This document shows, piece after piece, positions 22,939 through 40,097 of a stretch of DNA of 64,000 bases (position 1 is the first letter of the stretch; the number at the start of each line of letters is the position of its first letter). A program made the translations under genes and the position numbers. This DNA is from JAEZHK01 sp040768845 (GTDB lineage: Bacteria; Bacillota; Clostridia; Christensenellales; Aristaeellaceae). The DNA is taken from contig JAXGME010000003.1 in the NCBI GenBank assembly GCA_040768845.1, forward strand, positions 186,001-250,000, in the 5' to 3' direction. The notes under the pieces were generated by a model. It saw nothing but the letters and a program-made list of their open reading frames with translations, had not been told where the DNA came from and did not search any database.

Positions 22939-24539
22939 GCTGGCTTGACGCATTGGAATCCATTCTCGTGGCGGCGATTTCCGCCATCACCACCCGGTAC
23001 TACCTGCACATGCTGCAGCTGGAGAGTTACCAGCTGGACGGCTACGGCCGCTGGCTGGGCAAGAATCGGGACAAACTTCTGGGCTGGACGCTCAACATCG
23101 GCGTCATTGCGGTGGTGGTCAAGCTGCTGCTGCCGCTGGTTCTGTCCCTCGTCATGAACCGGGACGCGGCCCGCGTCGTGTCCACCATCGCCGTGGTGAT
23201 CGGCTTCGGCGCGGCCGCCTGGCGGCTCAACGAAACCCAGTACGTCACCCCGCCCAAAAAGCCGCTGGCCTACACGCCGCGCATGCAGCGGCTGATGGCG
23301 GCCACGGGCCTGGTGGCGCTGGCGGCTTCGCTTCTGCTCAACTGGCTGGGCGTGCCGCCCTACCTTCTCTTTGCGGGCATCCCCTACCTGGCGCTGACCG
23401 CGGGCTACCTGATGCAGCCCATTGAGCGCCGGGTCAACCATTTCTTCTTCAGCGACGCGCAAAAGCGGCTCGCGGCGCGGCCGGAGCTGATCCGCATCGG
23501 CATCACCGGCAGCTACGGAAAGACGTCCACCAAGTTTATCCTGGCCGCGATCCTGAGCGAAAAATACTCCGTGCTGACCACGCCCTCCAGCTTCAACACG
23601 CCCATGGGCCTCACCAAGGTCATCCGCGCGCAGCTGGAGCCCCATCACCAGGTGTTCATCGCCGAGATGGGCGCCCGGCACGTGGGGGACATCCGGGAGC
23701 TGTGCGAGCTGGTGCATCCCAATTTCGGCGTGCTGACCAGCGTCGGCGCCCAGCATCTGGAGACCTTCGGCACGGTGGAGACCGTGGCCAAGACCAAGTT
23801 TGAGCTGATCGAGGGGTTGGCGCCGGGCGGCGCGGCCTTCTTCGGCGCGGACGACGGCGGCTGGTGCGACAGGCTCTTTGCCCGCGCCAAGGGCGAAAAG
23901 TACCGCGCCGGGCTGGGCTCCGGCTACCTTTCGATGTACGCGGAGGACATCGTGTCCGGCCCCTTTGGCAGCCGCTTTACGCTGTCGGACGGCGAAGGCA
24001 ACCGCGTGCCCTGCGAAACGAAGCTGCTGGGCCGGCACAACATCCAGAACATCGCGCTGTCCGCCGCGGTGGCAAAGCGCCTGGGCATGACCATGGAGGA
24101 GATCGCCCGGGGCGTGCGCCGGGTGCAGCCCGTGGAGCACAGGCTGCAGCTGATGGAGGGCGCCGGCGGCATGACCATCATCGACGATGCCTTCAACGCC
24201 AACCCCGCCGGTGCGGCGGCGGCCTTCGAGGTGCTCTCCGGGTTTTCCGGAAGGCATATGGTGGTGACGCCGGGCCTGGTGGAGCAGGGGACCGAGGAGG
24301 AGGCGCTCAACTTCAGGTTCGGCCAGCAAATGGCCGGCGCCTGCGACGTGGCGGTGCTGGTGGGGCCGAGGCGCACCCGGCCCATCGCCAAGGGGTTGAT
24401 CGCCGCCGGGTTTGATCCCAGGAGCCTCCACGTGGTGGCCAGCCTCGCGGAGGCGCAGGCGCTCCTCGGGCGCATCGCGCAGTCCGGCGACGTGATTCTG
24501 TTTGAAAACGACCTGCCCGACAACTATTCGGAAGGCTGA
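22935..24539 (+). CDS. MurF-like ligase with N-terminal membrane domain
   Basis: The first 180 residues hold about four or five hydrophobic helices (for example near 50-75, 80-95 and 120-160). A Mur ligase core follows: ATP loop GITGSYGKTSTK at 189-200, then AEMGARHVGDIRELC, LGRHNIQNIALSAAVA and IDDAFNANPAG. These are MurF features (UDP-MurNAc-tripeptide D-Ala-D-Ala ligase). Soluble MurF lacks the membrane part, so this 534-aa form would act at the membrane. The start is TTG after TTGGAGGAG, overlapping the hydrolase stop. ddl downstream makes the D-Ala-D-Ala substrate, which supports MurF function over other Mur-type ligases. Confidence 0.85.
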   Translation: MSWLDALESILVAAISAITTRYYLHMLQLESYQLDGYGRWLGKNRDKLLGWTLNIGVIAVVVKLLLPLVLSLVMNRDAARVVSTIAVVIGFGAAAWRLNETQYVTPPKKPLAYTPRMQRLMAATGLVALAASLLLNWLGVPPYLLFAGIPYLALTAGYLMQPIERRVNHFFFSDAQKRLAARPELIRIGITGSYGKTSTKFILAAILSEKYSVLTTPSSFNTPMGLTKVIRAQLEPHHQVFIAEMGARHVGDIRELCELVHPNFGVLTSVGAQHLETFGTVETVAKTKFELIEGLAPGGAAFFGADDGGWCDRLFARAKGEKYRAGLGSGYLSMYAEDIVSGPFGSRFTLSDGEGNRVPCETKLLGRHNIQNIALSAAVAKRLGMTMEEIARGVRRVQPVEHRLQLMEGAGGMTIIDDAFNANPAGAAAAFEVLSGFSGRHMVVTPGLVEQGTEEEALNFRFGQQMAGACDVAVLVGPRRTRPIAKGLIAAGFDPRSLHVVASLAEAQALLGRIAQSGDVILFENDLPDNYSEG

Positions 24540-24707
24540 GCATGCCCGGACGGCGTTTGGCCAATGGATGCCCAGGGAGGGCTTGCGGGCCGGTCACGAG
24601 GTCGGCGGCGGGCGGCGCGAAGGCCCTTTGGGGATGCAGGGAAGCCCGACAGGTTCGCACTTTCGCCGGCTCGGCTCTGCCGGGCGATATGGTAAGGGGG
24701 TAATTGC

Positions 24708-25889
24708 ATGAAGCTGAGCGTTGCGGTGCTCTTTGGGAGCCGCTCCTGCGAGCATGACGTTTCGATCATCACCGGCATTCAGGCGCTGGGCGCGCTGGAC
24801 CCCGAGCAGTACGACGCGTTCCCCGTCTACATCGGGCGCGACGGCACGTGGTATGTGGGCGAGCGCCTTCGGAACATCTCCTTCTACCCGAGCTTTGACC
24901 CCGCCCAGGTCCGGAAGGCGCTGCCCACCGCCGATGGCGGCAGGCTGCTCTTGATCGACCCGGAGCCAAAGCGCGGCCTGTTTTCAAGGGGCGAAAAGGT
25001 ACTGGCTTCGGCGGACGTGGCGCTCCTGGCGCTGCACGGCATGAACGGCGAGGACGGCACGCTGCAGGGCATGCTGGAGATGCTGGACGTGCCCTACACC
25101 TCCTCGGGGGTGATGGGCTCCGCCGTGGGCATGGACAAGATCGCCATGAAGCAGCTGTTCCGCAGCTGTGGCTTTCCGGTGTTGCCGGATACGTGGATCG
25201 ACCGCGCGGCCTGGCGGAGGGATCGCGCCGCCTGCGTCGAAAAGATCGAGGCCGCGCTTCCCTATCCCATGTATGTCAAGCCCGCCAACCTGGGCTCCTC
25301 CATCGGCATCAAGCGCGCGGGCGACCGCGCGGGGCTCGAGGAGGCGCTGGACGTGGCCGCCGCCTTTGATCGCCGCATCCTCGTGGAAAAGGGCGTCACG
25401 AAGCGCCGCGAGGTCAACTGCTCCGTACTGGGCTACGGTGACGAGGTTCGCACTTCGGAGCTGGAGATGCCCCTGGGCGGCGAGGAACTGGTGGATTTCA
25501 ACGACAAGTACGCCCGCCGCGCCAAGGGCGGCAAGGGCATGCAGTCCCTCTCCCGCCTCATTCCCGCGCCGATCCCGGAGGAGACGGCCGCGCGCATCCG
25601 CGCGCTGTCCGCGGACATCTTTCGGGCGCTCGATTGCAAGGGCGTGGTGCGCATCGACTTCATGCTGGACGGCGAGGACGATTCCCTCTACGTGGGCGAG
25701 ATCAATACCATCCCCGGCTCGCTGGCCTTCTACCTGTGGGAGCCGCTGGGCCTCGGGTTCCGGCAGATGCTGGACGAGATGATCCGCTACGCCCTGACCG
25801 CCGCCGCGGACCGCCGGGAGAGCGTGTTTTCCTATAAATCCGACATTTTGAAAAACCAGAGGCTGGGCGGCGTCAAGGGCAAGGGCTGA
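24708..25889 (+). CDS. ddl: D-alanine--D-alanine ligase
   Basis: This 393-aa ATP-grasp enzyme joins two D-alanines for the peptidoglycan stem. It shows LFGSRSCEHDVSI near the start, LHGMNGEDGTLQG near 108, YVKPANLGSSIGI (ATP site), and the metal-binding end RIDFM with GEINTIPGSLAFYLW. Serine in LGSSIG and the normal omega-loop D-Ala type residues are present by eye; a vancomycin-type D-Lac ligase is less likely but not excluded. It is somewhat longer than usual. The 168-base gap before it holds no gene; AAGGGGGT stands 7 bases before ATG. Confidence 0.93.
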   Translation: MKLSVAVLFGSRSCEHDVSIITGIQALGALDPEQYDAFPVYIGRDGTWYVGERLRNISFYPSFDPAQVRKALPTADGGRLLLIDPEPKRGLFSRGEKVLASADVALLALHGMNGEDGTLQGMLEMLDVPYTSSGVMGSAVGMDKIAMKQLFRSCGFPVLPDTWIDRAAWRRDRAACVEKIEAALPYPMYVKPANLGSSIGIKRAGDRAGLEEALDVAAAFDRRILVEKGVTKRREVNCSVLGYGDEVRTSELEMPLGGEELVDFNDKYARRAKGGKGMQSLSRLIPAPIPEETAARIRALSADIFRALDCKGVVRIDFMLDGEDDSLYVGEINTIPGSLAFYLWEPLGLGFRQMLDEMIRYALTAAADRRESVFSYKSDILKNQRLGGVKGKG

Positions 25890-25912
25890 GGACGCACCGG
25901 CGAATAAAACGG

Positions 25913-25947
25913 AAATCCTGCAATATAACATAATTATTGCAGGATTT
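25913..25947 (+). terminator. Terminator after ddl
   Basis: AAATCCTGCAAT and ATTGCAGGATTT form a perfect 12-base-pair stem around an 11-base A/T-rich loop. A T-rich tail (AATTCATTTTT) follows. It is clearly placed to end the ddl transcript. Confidence 0.85.
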
Positions 25948-26091
25948 AATTCATTTTTGGGCCACTTCCGGCGCCCGCATCTCTGTGCGCGAGGGGCGGC
26001 GATGGCGGCGGCATCGCAAAGGGCGGCGGGGCAAAAAACGGAAAAAACGGCGGTTTCGGCGTTAAAAGGCCAAAAAAAACCTGTCAGGCCA

Positions 26092-26120
26092 TTGACAGGG
26101 CTTGACAACGGTGCTATTAT
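26092..26120 (+). promoter_or_regulatory. rpoB promoter
   Basis: TTGACA and TATTAT are 17 bases apart with an extended TGC before the -10. A second TTGACA at 26102 is not at a suitable distance from a -10. The region 25948-26091 shows no gene, only A-rich tracts close to the promoter. Confidence 0.85.
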
Positions 26121-26126
26121 AGATAA

Positions 26127-26336
26127 TTGCACTAGTATGGGCAATCTGCCCGTTTGCACGGCAATCCCCGCGAAATGCGGACCCGGAAGGGCTTTATGGG
26201 TGGTATTGTACACCCTGCGGGCCAAAAGTGCAATAGGGTCGGTCACAAAAATTTTACAACTTTTTCGAGCCTTCTTCCGGATTGGCGGCTCCGGCCGCGA
26301 ACCTGTTCGACCGTAGAAAAGGAGTGGTGACCTCAC
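26127..26336 (+). other. Long 5' leader of rpoB
   Basis: About 210 bases separate the predicted start of transcription from the rpoB ATG. They contain a small hairpin (GGGTG-8-CACCC, around 26198-26215) and an A/T-rich stretch at 26246-26265. No open frame with a ribosome binding site is evident. rplJ and rplL, which usually precede rpoB, are absent here, so control by the L10-L12 leader cannot apply. This may be a regulatory leader of unknown type. Confidence 0.4.
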
Positions 26337-30140
<3,804 letters not shown>

Positions 30141-30183
30141 ACCCGGCCCGACCGTGCTTCGAGGAAAAAGGAGGTAAAATTCC

Positions 30184-33729
<3,546 letters not shown>

Positions 33730-33750
33730 GTTCCCGACAGCGCTCCTGAG

Positions 33751-33788
33751 CTTTGGGCGCGGGCCCGGTTTCGGGCCCGCGCCCAAAG
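33751..33788 (+). terminator. Strong hairpin after rpoC
   Basis: CTTTGGGCGCGGGCCCG and its exact complement form a 17-base-pair stem with a GTTT loop. No T tract follows, so it may end or slow transcription, or protect the 3' end of the rpoBC message. A new promoter lies 50 bases further on. Confidence 0.7.
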
Positions 33789-33840
33789 TGGAAGGCGAAG
33801 CCGCGAAACATGTCATAACCCAGCGTTTACAAGATTTCAT

Positions 33841-33869
33841 TTGACAAACAAGGGACATAATGCTATCCT
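33841..33869 (+). promoter_or_regulatory. Promoter of the L7Ae-rpsL-rpsG-fusA-tuf operon
   Basis: TTGACA and TATCCT are 17 bases apart, with TGC before the -10. Transcription of the str operon should begin near 33876, about 27 bases before the L7Ae-like gene. Confidence 0.85.
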
Positions 33870-33902
33870 AATTGGGTTCGGGACCGGGGGAGGTATGCGC
33901 AT

Positions 33903-34154
33903 ATGCTGGAGAAGCTTCGCCGCGGCGACAGGGTGGTCGGCTCGAAAAGGCTGGTCAAGGCCATCGAGGCCGACGAGATCTCGATGGCGTTTGTGGCGCT
34001 GGACGCGGACATCCTGGTCACCAAGAAGGTTGTCGAACTCGCAAGACAGAAGGGTCTGCCCGTCGTCGAAATCGACTCGATGAAGGCGTTGGGCGAGGCT
34101 GCCGGCGTCGAGGTGCCCACCGCGGCCGCCGGAATCAAAAAGGCTATCGTGTGA
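33903..34154 (+). CDS. L7Ae/L30e-family ribosomal protein (YbxF-like)
   Basis: The 83-aa protein is of the L7Ae/L30e/S12e/Gadd45 family that binds kink-turn RNA. MLEKLRRGDRVVGSKRLVKAIEAD and the middle FVALDADILVTKKVVELA match the family order (helix, strand, helix). In Bacillus the same position between rpoC and rpsL holds ybxF (rplGB). The ribosome binding site is weak (GGGGGAGG ten bases before ATG). It probably binds ribosomal or regulatory RNA; the exact partner is not known. Confidence 0.9.
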   Translation: MLEKLRRGDRVVGSKRLVKAIEADEISMAFVALDADILVTKKVVELARQKGLPVVEIDSMKALGEAAGVEVPTAAAGIKKAIV

Positions 34155-34208
34155 CGAGGGTTGCGTCGCATTGAATAGAACCACCCATTGAATCAAGGAG
34201 GTGCTTCC

Positions 34209-34583
34209 ATGCCCACGATCAACCAGTTGATCCGTAAAGGCAGGGAAAAGGTTATTGTCAAGTCTGGTTCTCCGATTCTGGAGAAATGCCCGCAGAAGCG
34301 CGGCGTCTGCCTGTCGGTCAAGACGCTCACGCCCAAGAAGCCCAATTCGGCGCTGCGCAAAATTGCGCGCGTGCGCCTGACCAACCAGATCGAAGGCACG
34401 TGCTACATCCCCGGCATCGGCCACAACCTGCAGGAGCACTCGGTTGTGCTGATCCGCGGCGGCAAGGTGCGCGACCTGCCGGGCGTGCGCTACCACATCA
34501 TCCGCGGCGCGCTGGATGCGGCGGGCGTTGCCAAGCGCATGCAGAGCCGTTCCCTCTACGGAGCGAAGAGACCCAAGAAGTAA
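34209..34583 (+). CDS. rpsL: 30S ribosomal protein S12
   Basis: The 124-aa decoding-centre protein opens MPTINQLIRKGRE. The streptomycin-region lysines are intact in TPKKPNSALRK (about 43) and RGGKVRDLPGVRYH (about 88), so the allele looks drug-sensitive. AAGGAGGTG stands 6 bases before ATG 34209. An upstream in-frame ATG at 34188 precedes that site and is not used. Confidence 0.98.
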   Translation: MPTINQLIRKGREKVIVKSGSPILEKCPQKRGVCLSVKTLTPKKPNSALRKIARVRLTNQIEGTCYIPGIGHNLQEHSVVLIRGGKVRDLPGVRYHIIRGALDAAGVAKRMQSRSLYGAKRPKK

Positions 34584-34759
34584 TCGCCTTCGCCGCCTCA
34601 TTCGCACTACACCCTAAGGGTCTGAGGAACGCGGATCTTTTGGGCAGCGTGTGGATGGGTCGGGCTTTTCGGCAGCGCCAAATGCCGGGACGGGAAGGCC
34701 GATTGATCCAAAGGTTTCCATTCGTACCGTCTTTATGAGTTTTTTAGGAGGGAAATACG

Positions 34760-35230
34760 ATGCCCAGACGTGGTTTTATCCCCAAGCGGGAAGTGCTGCC
34801 CGATCCGGTGTACAAATCCGAGATCGTCACCAAGCTGATCAACCAGATGATGTACGACGGCAAGCGCGGCGTGGCCCAGTCCGTGTGCTACGATGCGTTT
34901 GAGACGATCGCCGCCAAGACCGGCAAAGAGGCCGCCGAGGTATTCAACGCCGCCATCGCCAACATCATGCCCGCCATGGAAGTCAAGGCCCGAAGGGTCG
35001 GCGGCGCCACCTATCAGGTGCCCATCGAGATCCGCCCCGAGCGCCGTCAGACGCTGGCGCTGCGCTGGCTGATCGCCTTTTCCAGGAAGCGCGGCGAGCG
35101 CTCCATGAGCGACAGGCTGGCCGGCGAGATCATGGACGCCGCCAACAACGCCGGCAACGCCGTGAAGCGCCGTGAGGACATGCACAAGATGGCCGAAGCC
35201 AACAAGGCGTTCGCCCACTATCGCTGGTAA
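34760..35230 (+). CDS. rpsG: 30S ribosomal protein S7
   Basis: The 156-aa protein starts MPRRGFIPKREVLPDP and has the 16S-binding arm VGGATYQVPIEIRPERR. It organises the head of the 30S subunit and in E. coli represses its own operon. The 176-base gap before it (34584-34759) is long for this operon and holds no gene; an S7-binding control site there would fit the family but is not demonstrated. GGAGGGAAATACG precedes the ATG. Confidence 0.98.
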   Translation: MPRRGFIPKREVLPDPVYKSEIVTKLINQMMYDGKRGVAQSVCYDAFETIAAKTGKEAAEVFNAAIANIMPAMEVKARRVGGATYQVPIEIRPERRQTLALRWLIAFSRKRGERSMSDRLAGEIMDAANNAGNAVKRREDMHKMAEANKAFAHYRW

Positions 35231-35287
35231 ATATGTTAGACCGACCATCTGCGAACATTCATTATGTGCGAAAGGAGGCTTTCGACA

Positions 35288-37360
35288 ATGGCGAGAACCC
35301 ATACGCTGGATCACGTTAGGAATATCGGCATCATGGCCCACATCGATGCGGGCAAGACGACGACCACGGAGCGAATCCTGTTCTACACAGGCCGCGTGCA
35401 CCGCGTCGGCGAAGTACACGAAGGCATGGCGACAATGGACTGGATGGAGCAGGAACAGGAGCGTGGCATCACCATCACGTCCGCCGCGACCACGTGCGAG
35501 TGGCGCGGCCATCAGATCAACATCATCGACACGCCGGGCCATGTGGACTTTACCGTCGAAGTCGAGCGCTCCCTTCGCGTGCTGGACGGCGCCGTCGCGG
35601 TCTTCTGCGCCAAGGGCGGCGTGGAGCCCCAGTCGGAAACCGTCTGGCGCCAGGCCACCAAATACGGCGTGCCTCGGCTTGCCTACGTCAACAAAATGGA
35701 CATTACCGGCGCGGATTTCCACCGCGTGGTGGACATGATGAAGGAGCGCCTGCACGCCAACGCGGTGCCCATCCAGCTGCCCATCGGCGCGGAGTCCAGC
35801 TACGTGGGGCTGATCGACCTCATCAAGATGAAGGCCGAGATCTATGTGGATGAAATGGGCACCAAGCACGATGAGACCGACATCCCCGGAGAGCTTCAGG
35901 CCGAGGCCGAGGCGTACCGCGCCAAGCTGGTGGAGGCCGTCGCCGAGACCGACGACGACCTGATGATGAAGTTCCTCGAGGGCGAGGAGATCACCGTCGA
36001 GGAGATCATGACCGGCATCCGCCGCGCCACCATCCGCGGGCAGATGACCCCGGTGCTCTGCGGTACCTCGTACCGCAACAAGGGGGTTCAGCCGCTGCTG
36101 GACGCCATCGTGGATTACCTGCCCTCGCCGCTGGATATCCCGCCGGTCACTGGTGTGGCGCCGGGCGATCCGGACAAGGTGCTCGAGCGCAAGGCCGACG
36201 ACGCCGAACCGCTGGCCGCCTTGGCCTTCAAGATCATGGCGGACCCCTTTGTCGGCAAGCTGGCGTTTATCCGCGTGTATTCGGGCGTTCTCAGCTCCGG
36301 AAGCTATGTGTACAATTCGACCAAGGGCAAGCGCGAGCGCGTCGGCCGCATCCTGCGCATGCACGCCAACCACCGCGAAGAGGTGGACGAGGTGCGCGCG
36401 GGCGACATCGCCGGCATCGTGGGCTTCAAGGAAACCACCACCGGCGATACGATGTGCGACGACAAGCACCCGATCATCCTGGAATCCATGGAGTTTCCGG
36501 AGCCGGTCATTCGCGTCGCGATTGAACCCAAGACCAAGGCGGGTCAGGACAAGATGACGATGGCGCTGGTGCGCCTCGCCGAGGAGGACCCGACCTTTAA
36601 AACCTACTCCGACGAAGCCACCGGGCAGACGATCATCGCGGGCATGGGCGAGCTCCACCTCGAGATCATCGTGGACCGGCTGCTGCGCGAATTCAAGGTG
36701 GAAGCCACCGTCGGCCGTCCTCAGGTCGCCTACAAGGAGTGCATCCGCAGAAGCGCCAAGGGCGAGGGCCGCTACGTGCGGCAGACCGGCGGTCACGGCC
36801 AGTTCGGCCACTGCTGGATTGAAATTGCGCCGCGCCAGCCCGGCGAAGGCTACGAATTCATCAACAAGATCGTCGGCGGCGTGATTCCCAAGGAGTACAT
36901 CGCCCCGATCGACGCGGGCATCCGCGAGGCTGCCATGAGCGGCATCCTGGGCGGCAACGAAGTGGTCGACTTCTCCGCGACCGTCTACGACGGTTCCTAC
37001 CACGATGTCGACTCCTCCGAAATGGCGTTCAAGATTGCGGGCTCCATGGCCTTCAAGGAGGCGCTGCAAAAGGCGGACCCGGCGCTGCTGGAGCCGATGA
37101 TGCGGGTGGAAGTGGTCGTCCCCGACGACTATATGGGCGACGTGATCGGTGACGTGAGCGCGCGCCGCGGCAGGGTGATCGGCACCGACGCCCACGCCGG
37201 ACTGCAATCGATCCACGCCATCGTGCCGCTTTCGGAGATGTTTGGCTATTCCACCGACCTCCGCTCGCGCACCCAGGGTCGCGGCACCTACACCATGCAG
37301 TTTGAGCACTACGAAGAAGTGCCCAAGAACATCGCAAACAAGATTTTGGGCGTCAAGTAA
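35288..37360 (+). CDS. fusA: Elongation factor G
   Basis: The 690-aa translocase GTPase shows G1 AHIDAGKTTTTE near 17-28, DTPGHVDFT (G3) near 82, NKMD (G4) near 136, and domain IV and V sequences including GGVIPKEYI and the C-terminal YSTDLRSRTQGRGTY. It drives translocation on the ribosome. ATG 35288 is preceded by AAAGGAGG; an earlier in-frame ATG at 35264 lies before that site and is rejected. Codon use is typical of the region (mostly C-ending). Confidence 0.98.
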   Translation: MARTHTLDHVRNIGIMAHIDAGKTTTTERILFYTGRVHRVGEVHEGMATMDWMEQEQERGITITSAATTCEWRGHQINIIDTPGHVDFTVEVERSLRVLDGAVAVFCAKGGVEPQSETVWRQATKYGVPRLAYVNKMDITGADFHRVVDMMKERLHANAVPIQLPIGAESSYVGLIDLIKMKAEIYVDEMGTKHDETDIPGELQAEAEAYRAKLVEAVAETDDDLMMKFLEGEEITVEEIMTGIRRATIRGQMTPVLCGTSYRNKGVQPLLDAIVDYLPSPLDIPPVTGVAPGDPDKVLERKADDAEPLAALAFKIMADPFVGKLAFIRVYSGVLSSGSYVYNSTKGKRERVGRILRMHANHREEVDEVRAGDIAGIVGFKETTTGDTMCDDKHPIILESMEFPEPVIRVAIEPKTKAGQDKMTMALVRLAEEDPTFKTYSDEATGQTIIAGMGELHLEIIVDRLLREFKVEATVGRPQVAYKECIRRSAKGEGRYVRQTGGHGQFGHCWIEIAPRQPGEGYEFINKIVGGVIPKEYIAPIDAGIREAAMSGILGGNEVVDFSATVYDGSYHDVDSSEMAFKIAGSMAFKEALQKADPALLEPMMRVEVVVPDDYMGDVIGDVSARRGRVIGTDAHAGLQSIHAIVPLSEMFGYSTDLRSRTQGRGTYTMQFEHYEEVPKNIANKILGVK

Positions 37361-37392
37361 GGACCGATAATTGATTAGGGAGGAACCAAGGG

Positions 37393-38607
<1,215 letters not shown>

Positions 38608-38637
38608 ACCAGCCATAAAAGCTTCAGGGAAAACCGC

Positions 38638-38665
38638 GGGAGCCGCTCCGATCGGAGCGGCTCCC
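38638..38665 (+). terminator. Terminator after tuf
   Basis: GGGAGCCGCTCC and GGAGCGGCTCCC form a perfect 12-base-pair stem around GATC, followed by GTTTC. It is placed 30 bases after the tuf stop and separates the str operon from the S10 operon. Confidence 0.75.
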
Positions 38666-38762
38666 GTTTCGGGCGCAGACCGCGGACGCGCGGCATTTGT
38701 GTTAAAAAATTGCGCAAACCCGGAGGAATTCGGAAAACTTAACGTTGCATCACGAAAATAAC

Positions 38763-38791
38763 TTGCATTGAGATGAAGCATTCTATATAAT
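38763..38791 (+). promoter_or_regulatory. S10 operon promoter
   Basis: TTGCAT and TATAAT are 17 bases apart. The DNA around it (38700-38800) is A/T-rich compared with the rest. Transcription should start near 38798, leaving a leader of about 283 bases before rpsJ. Confidence 0.8.
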
Positions 38792-38797
38792 AAACGG

Positions 38798-39080
38798 TGC
38801 TGCGCTGTTTTTGCGCGGCTGCAAATGCCGGTTTGCAGGGGGCCGCGGGCGGGGTTTCCGCGGTTTCTCAAGGGATGAACCGGGAGGTTGCGGGCGTCAT
38901 GCGCCCGGTAATTTCCGGGGACCAGTCCGACAATCGGGCGACGGGGCTCATGCCGCGTCGGGGCGCATTCCGGAAGCGGGTGCGCGTACACCCTGGCATA
39001 TCCCGCGGAAGCGGGATATGCAGAAAAAAATGGCGACACGCCCGGCAGCGTGTGCATGAGTTCAACAAGGAGGAGAAACC
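38798..39080 (+). other. Long 5' leader of the S10 operon, with strong hairpin
   Basis: This leader holds GC-rich inverted repeats and a perfect 11-base-pair hairpin, GCATATCCCGC-GGAA-GCGGGATATGC (38996-39021), followed by A rather than T. Short open frames cross it but none has a good ribosome binding site and recognisable product. In other bacteria the S10 leader is the site of autoregulation by L4, so a similar role is plausible. Confidence 0.5.
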
Positions 39081-39389
39081 ATGGCCAACCAGAAGATCCG
39101 CATCAAGCTCAAGGCGTACGAGCACGGCATCATCGATCAGTCCGCCGCCCGCATCGTGGAGACCGCCAAGCGCACAGGCTCCCGCGTGTCCGGCCCGATC
39201 CCGCTGCCGACCGAGAAGGAGATCGTCACCATCCTGCGCTCGCCGCACAAGCACAAGGACTCCCGCGAGCAGTTTGAAATGCGCACCCACAAGCGCCTGA
39301 TCGACATTCTGAGCCCCACCTCGAAGACCGTCGACGCGCTGACCAAGCTGGATTTGCCGGCCGGCGTCGAGATTGAGATCAAGCTGTAA
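39081..39389 (+). CDS. rpsJ: 30S ribosomal protein S10
   Basis: The 102-aa protein matches S10 throughout (KIRIKLKAYEHGIIDQSA, SGPIPLPTEKEIVTIL, THKRLIDIL). It is part of the 30S head and also binds NusB in antitermination. AAGGAGGAG is 8 bases before the ATG. It is the first gene of a long co-directional ribosomal operon. Confidence 0.98.
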   Translation: MANQKIRIKLKAYEHGIIDQSAARIVETAKRTGSRVSGPIPLPTEKEIVTILRSPHKHKDSREQFEMRTHKRLIDILSPTSKTVDALTKLDLPAGVEIEIKL

Positions 39390-39429
39390 GGGCGAGGCTT
39401 TCTGAAAACTTAGGAGGTGCAACACTTCG

Positions 39430-40071
39430 ATGGATAAGGCAATTCTCGGAACGAAGATTGGCATGACCCAGATCTTCCTCGCGGATGGTCGTCTGATGCC
39501 GGTCACCGTCGTTCAGGCGGGTCCCTGCACGATCACGCAGGTCAAGACCGCAAAGAGCGACGGCTATGAGGCTGTTCAGGTAGGTTTCGGTGAGCTCGCC
39601 GAGGCGCGGGCGAAGAAACTGAAGAACAAACCCGAGCTCGGCCACTTTGAAAAGGCGGGCGTCAGCGCCAAGCGCCACCTCAGAGAGTTCAGGCTCTCGG
39701 ACATCTCTTCCTATAAAGTGGGCGACGAGATCAAGTGCGACGTGTTCGCCGAAGGCGACGTGGTCGACGTGATCGGCACCAGCAAGGGCCACGGCTTCAG
39801 CGGCGTCATCCAGCGCTGGAACCAGCACACCGGCCCCATGGCCCACGGCTCCAAGTACCATCGCGGCGTCGGCTCCATGAGCGCAAACTCCGACCCGTCC
39901 CGCGTGTTCAAAAACAAGCACATGCCCGGCCAGTACGGCGGAGACCGCGTCACCGTCCAGAACCTTGAGATCGTGAAGGTGGACGCCGAGCGCAACCTGC
40001 TGATGATCAAGGGCGCGGTGCCCGGCGCCAACGGCGCGCTGGTCACGGTGCGCAACGCCGTCAAGGGCTGA
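39430..40071 (+). CDS. rplC: 50S ribosomal protein L3
   Basis: The 213-aa protein has the L3 ends KAILGTKIGMTQIF and GGDRVTVQNLEIVKVD, with the peptidyl-transferase-facing loop GHGFSGVIQRW near 117-128. It helps nucleate 23S folding. TTAGGAGGTG precedes the ATG by 12 bases. Confidence 0.98.
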   Translation: MDKAILGTKIGMTQIFLADGRLMPVTVVQAGPCTITQVKTAKSDGYEAVQVGFGELAEARAKKLKNKPELGHFEKAGVSAKRHLREFRLSDISSYKVGDEIKCDVFAEGDVVDVIGTSKGHGFSGVIQRWNQHTGPMAHGSKYHRGVGSMSANSDPSRVFKNKHMPGQYGGDRVTVQNLEIVKVDAERNLLMIKGAVPGANGALVTVRNAVKG

Positions 40072-40097
40072 AGGCTTTTCGGAAGGAGGACGTAACA

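Noticed and set aside
24540..24707. Possible small gene between the MurF-like gene and ddl
   Set aside because: Frames cross the gap but none has a separate ribosome binding site or recognisable product; treated as non-coding.
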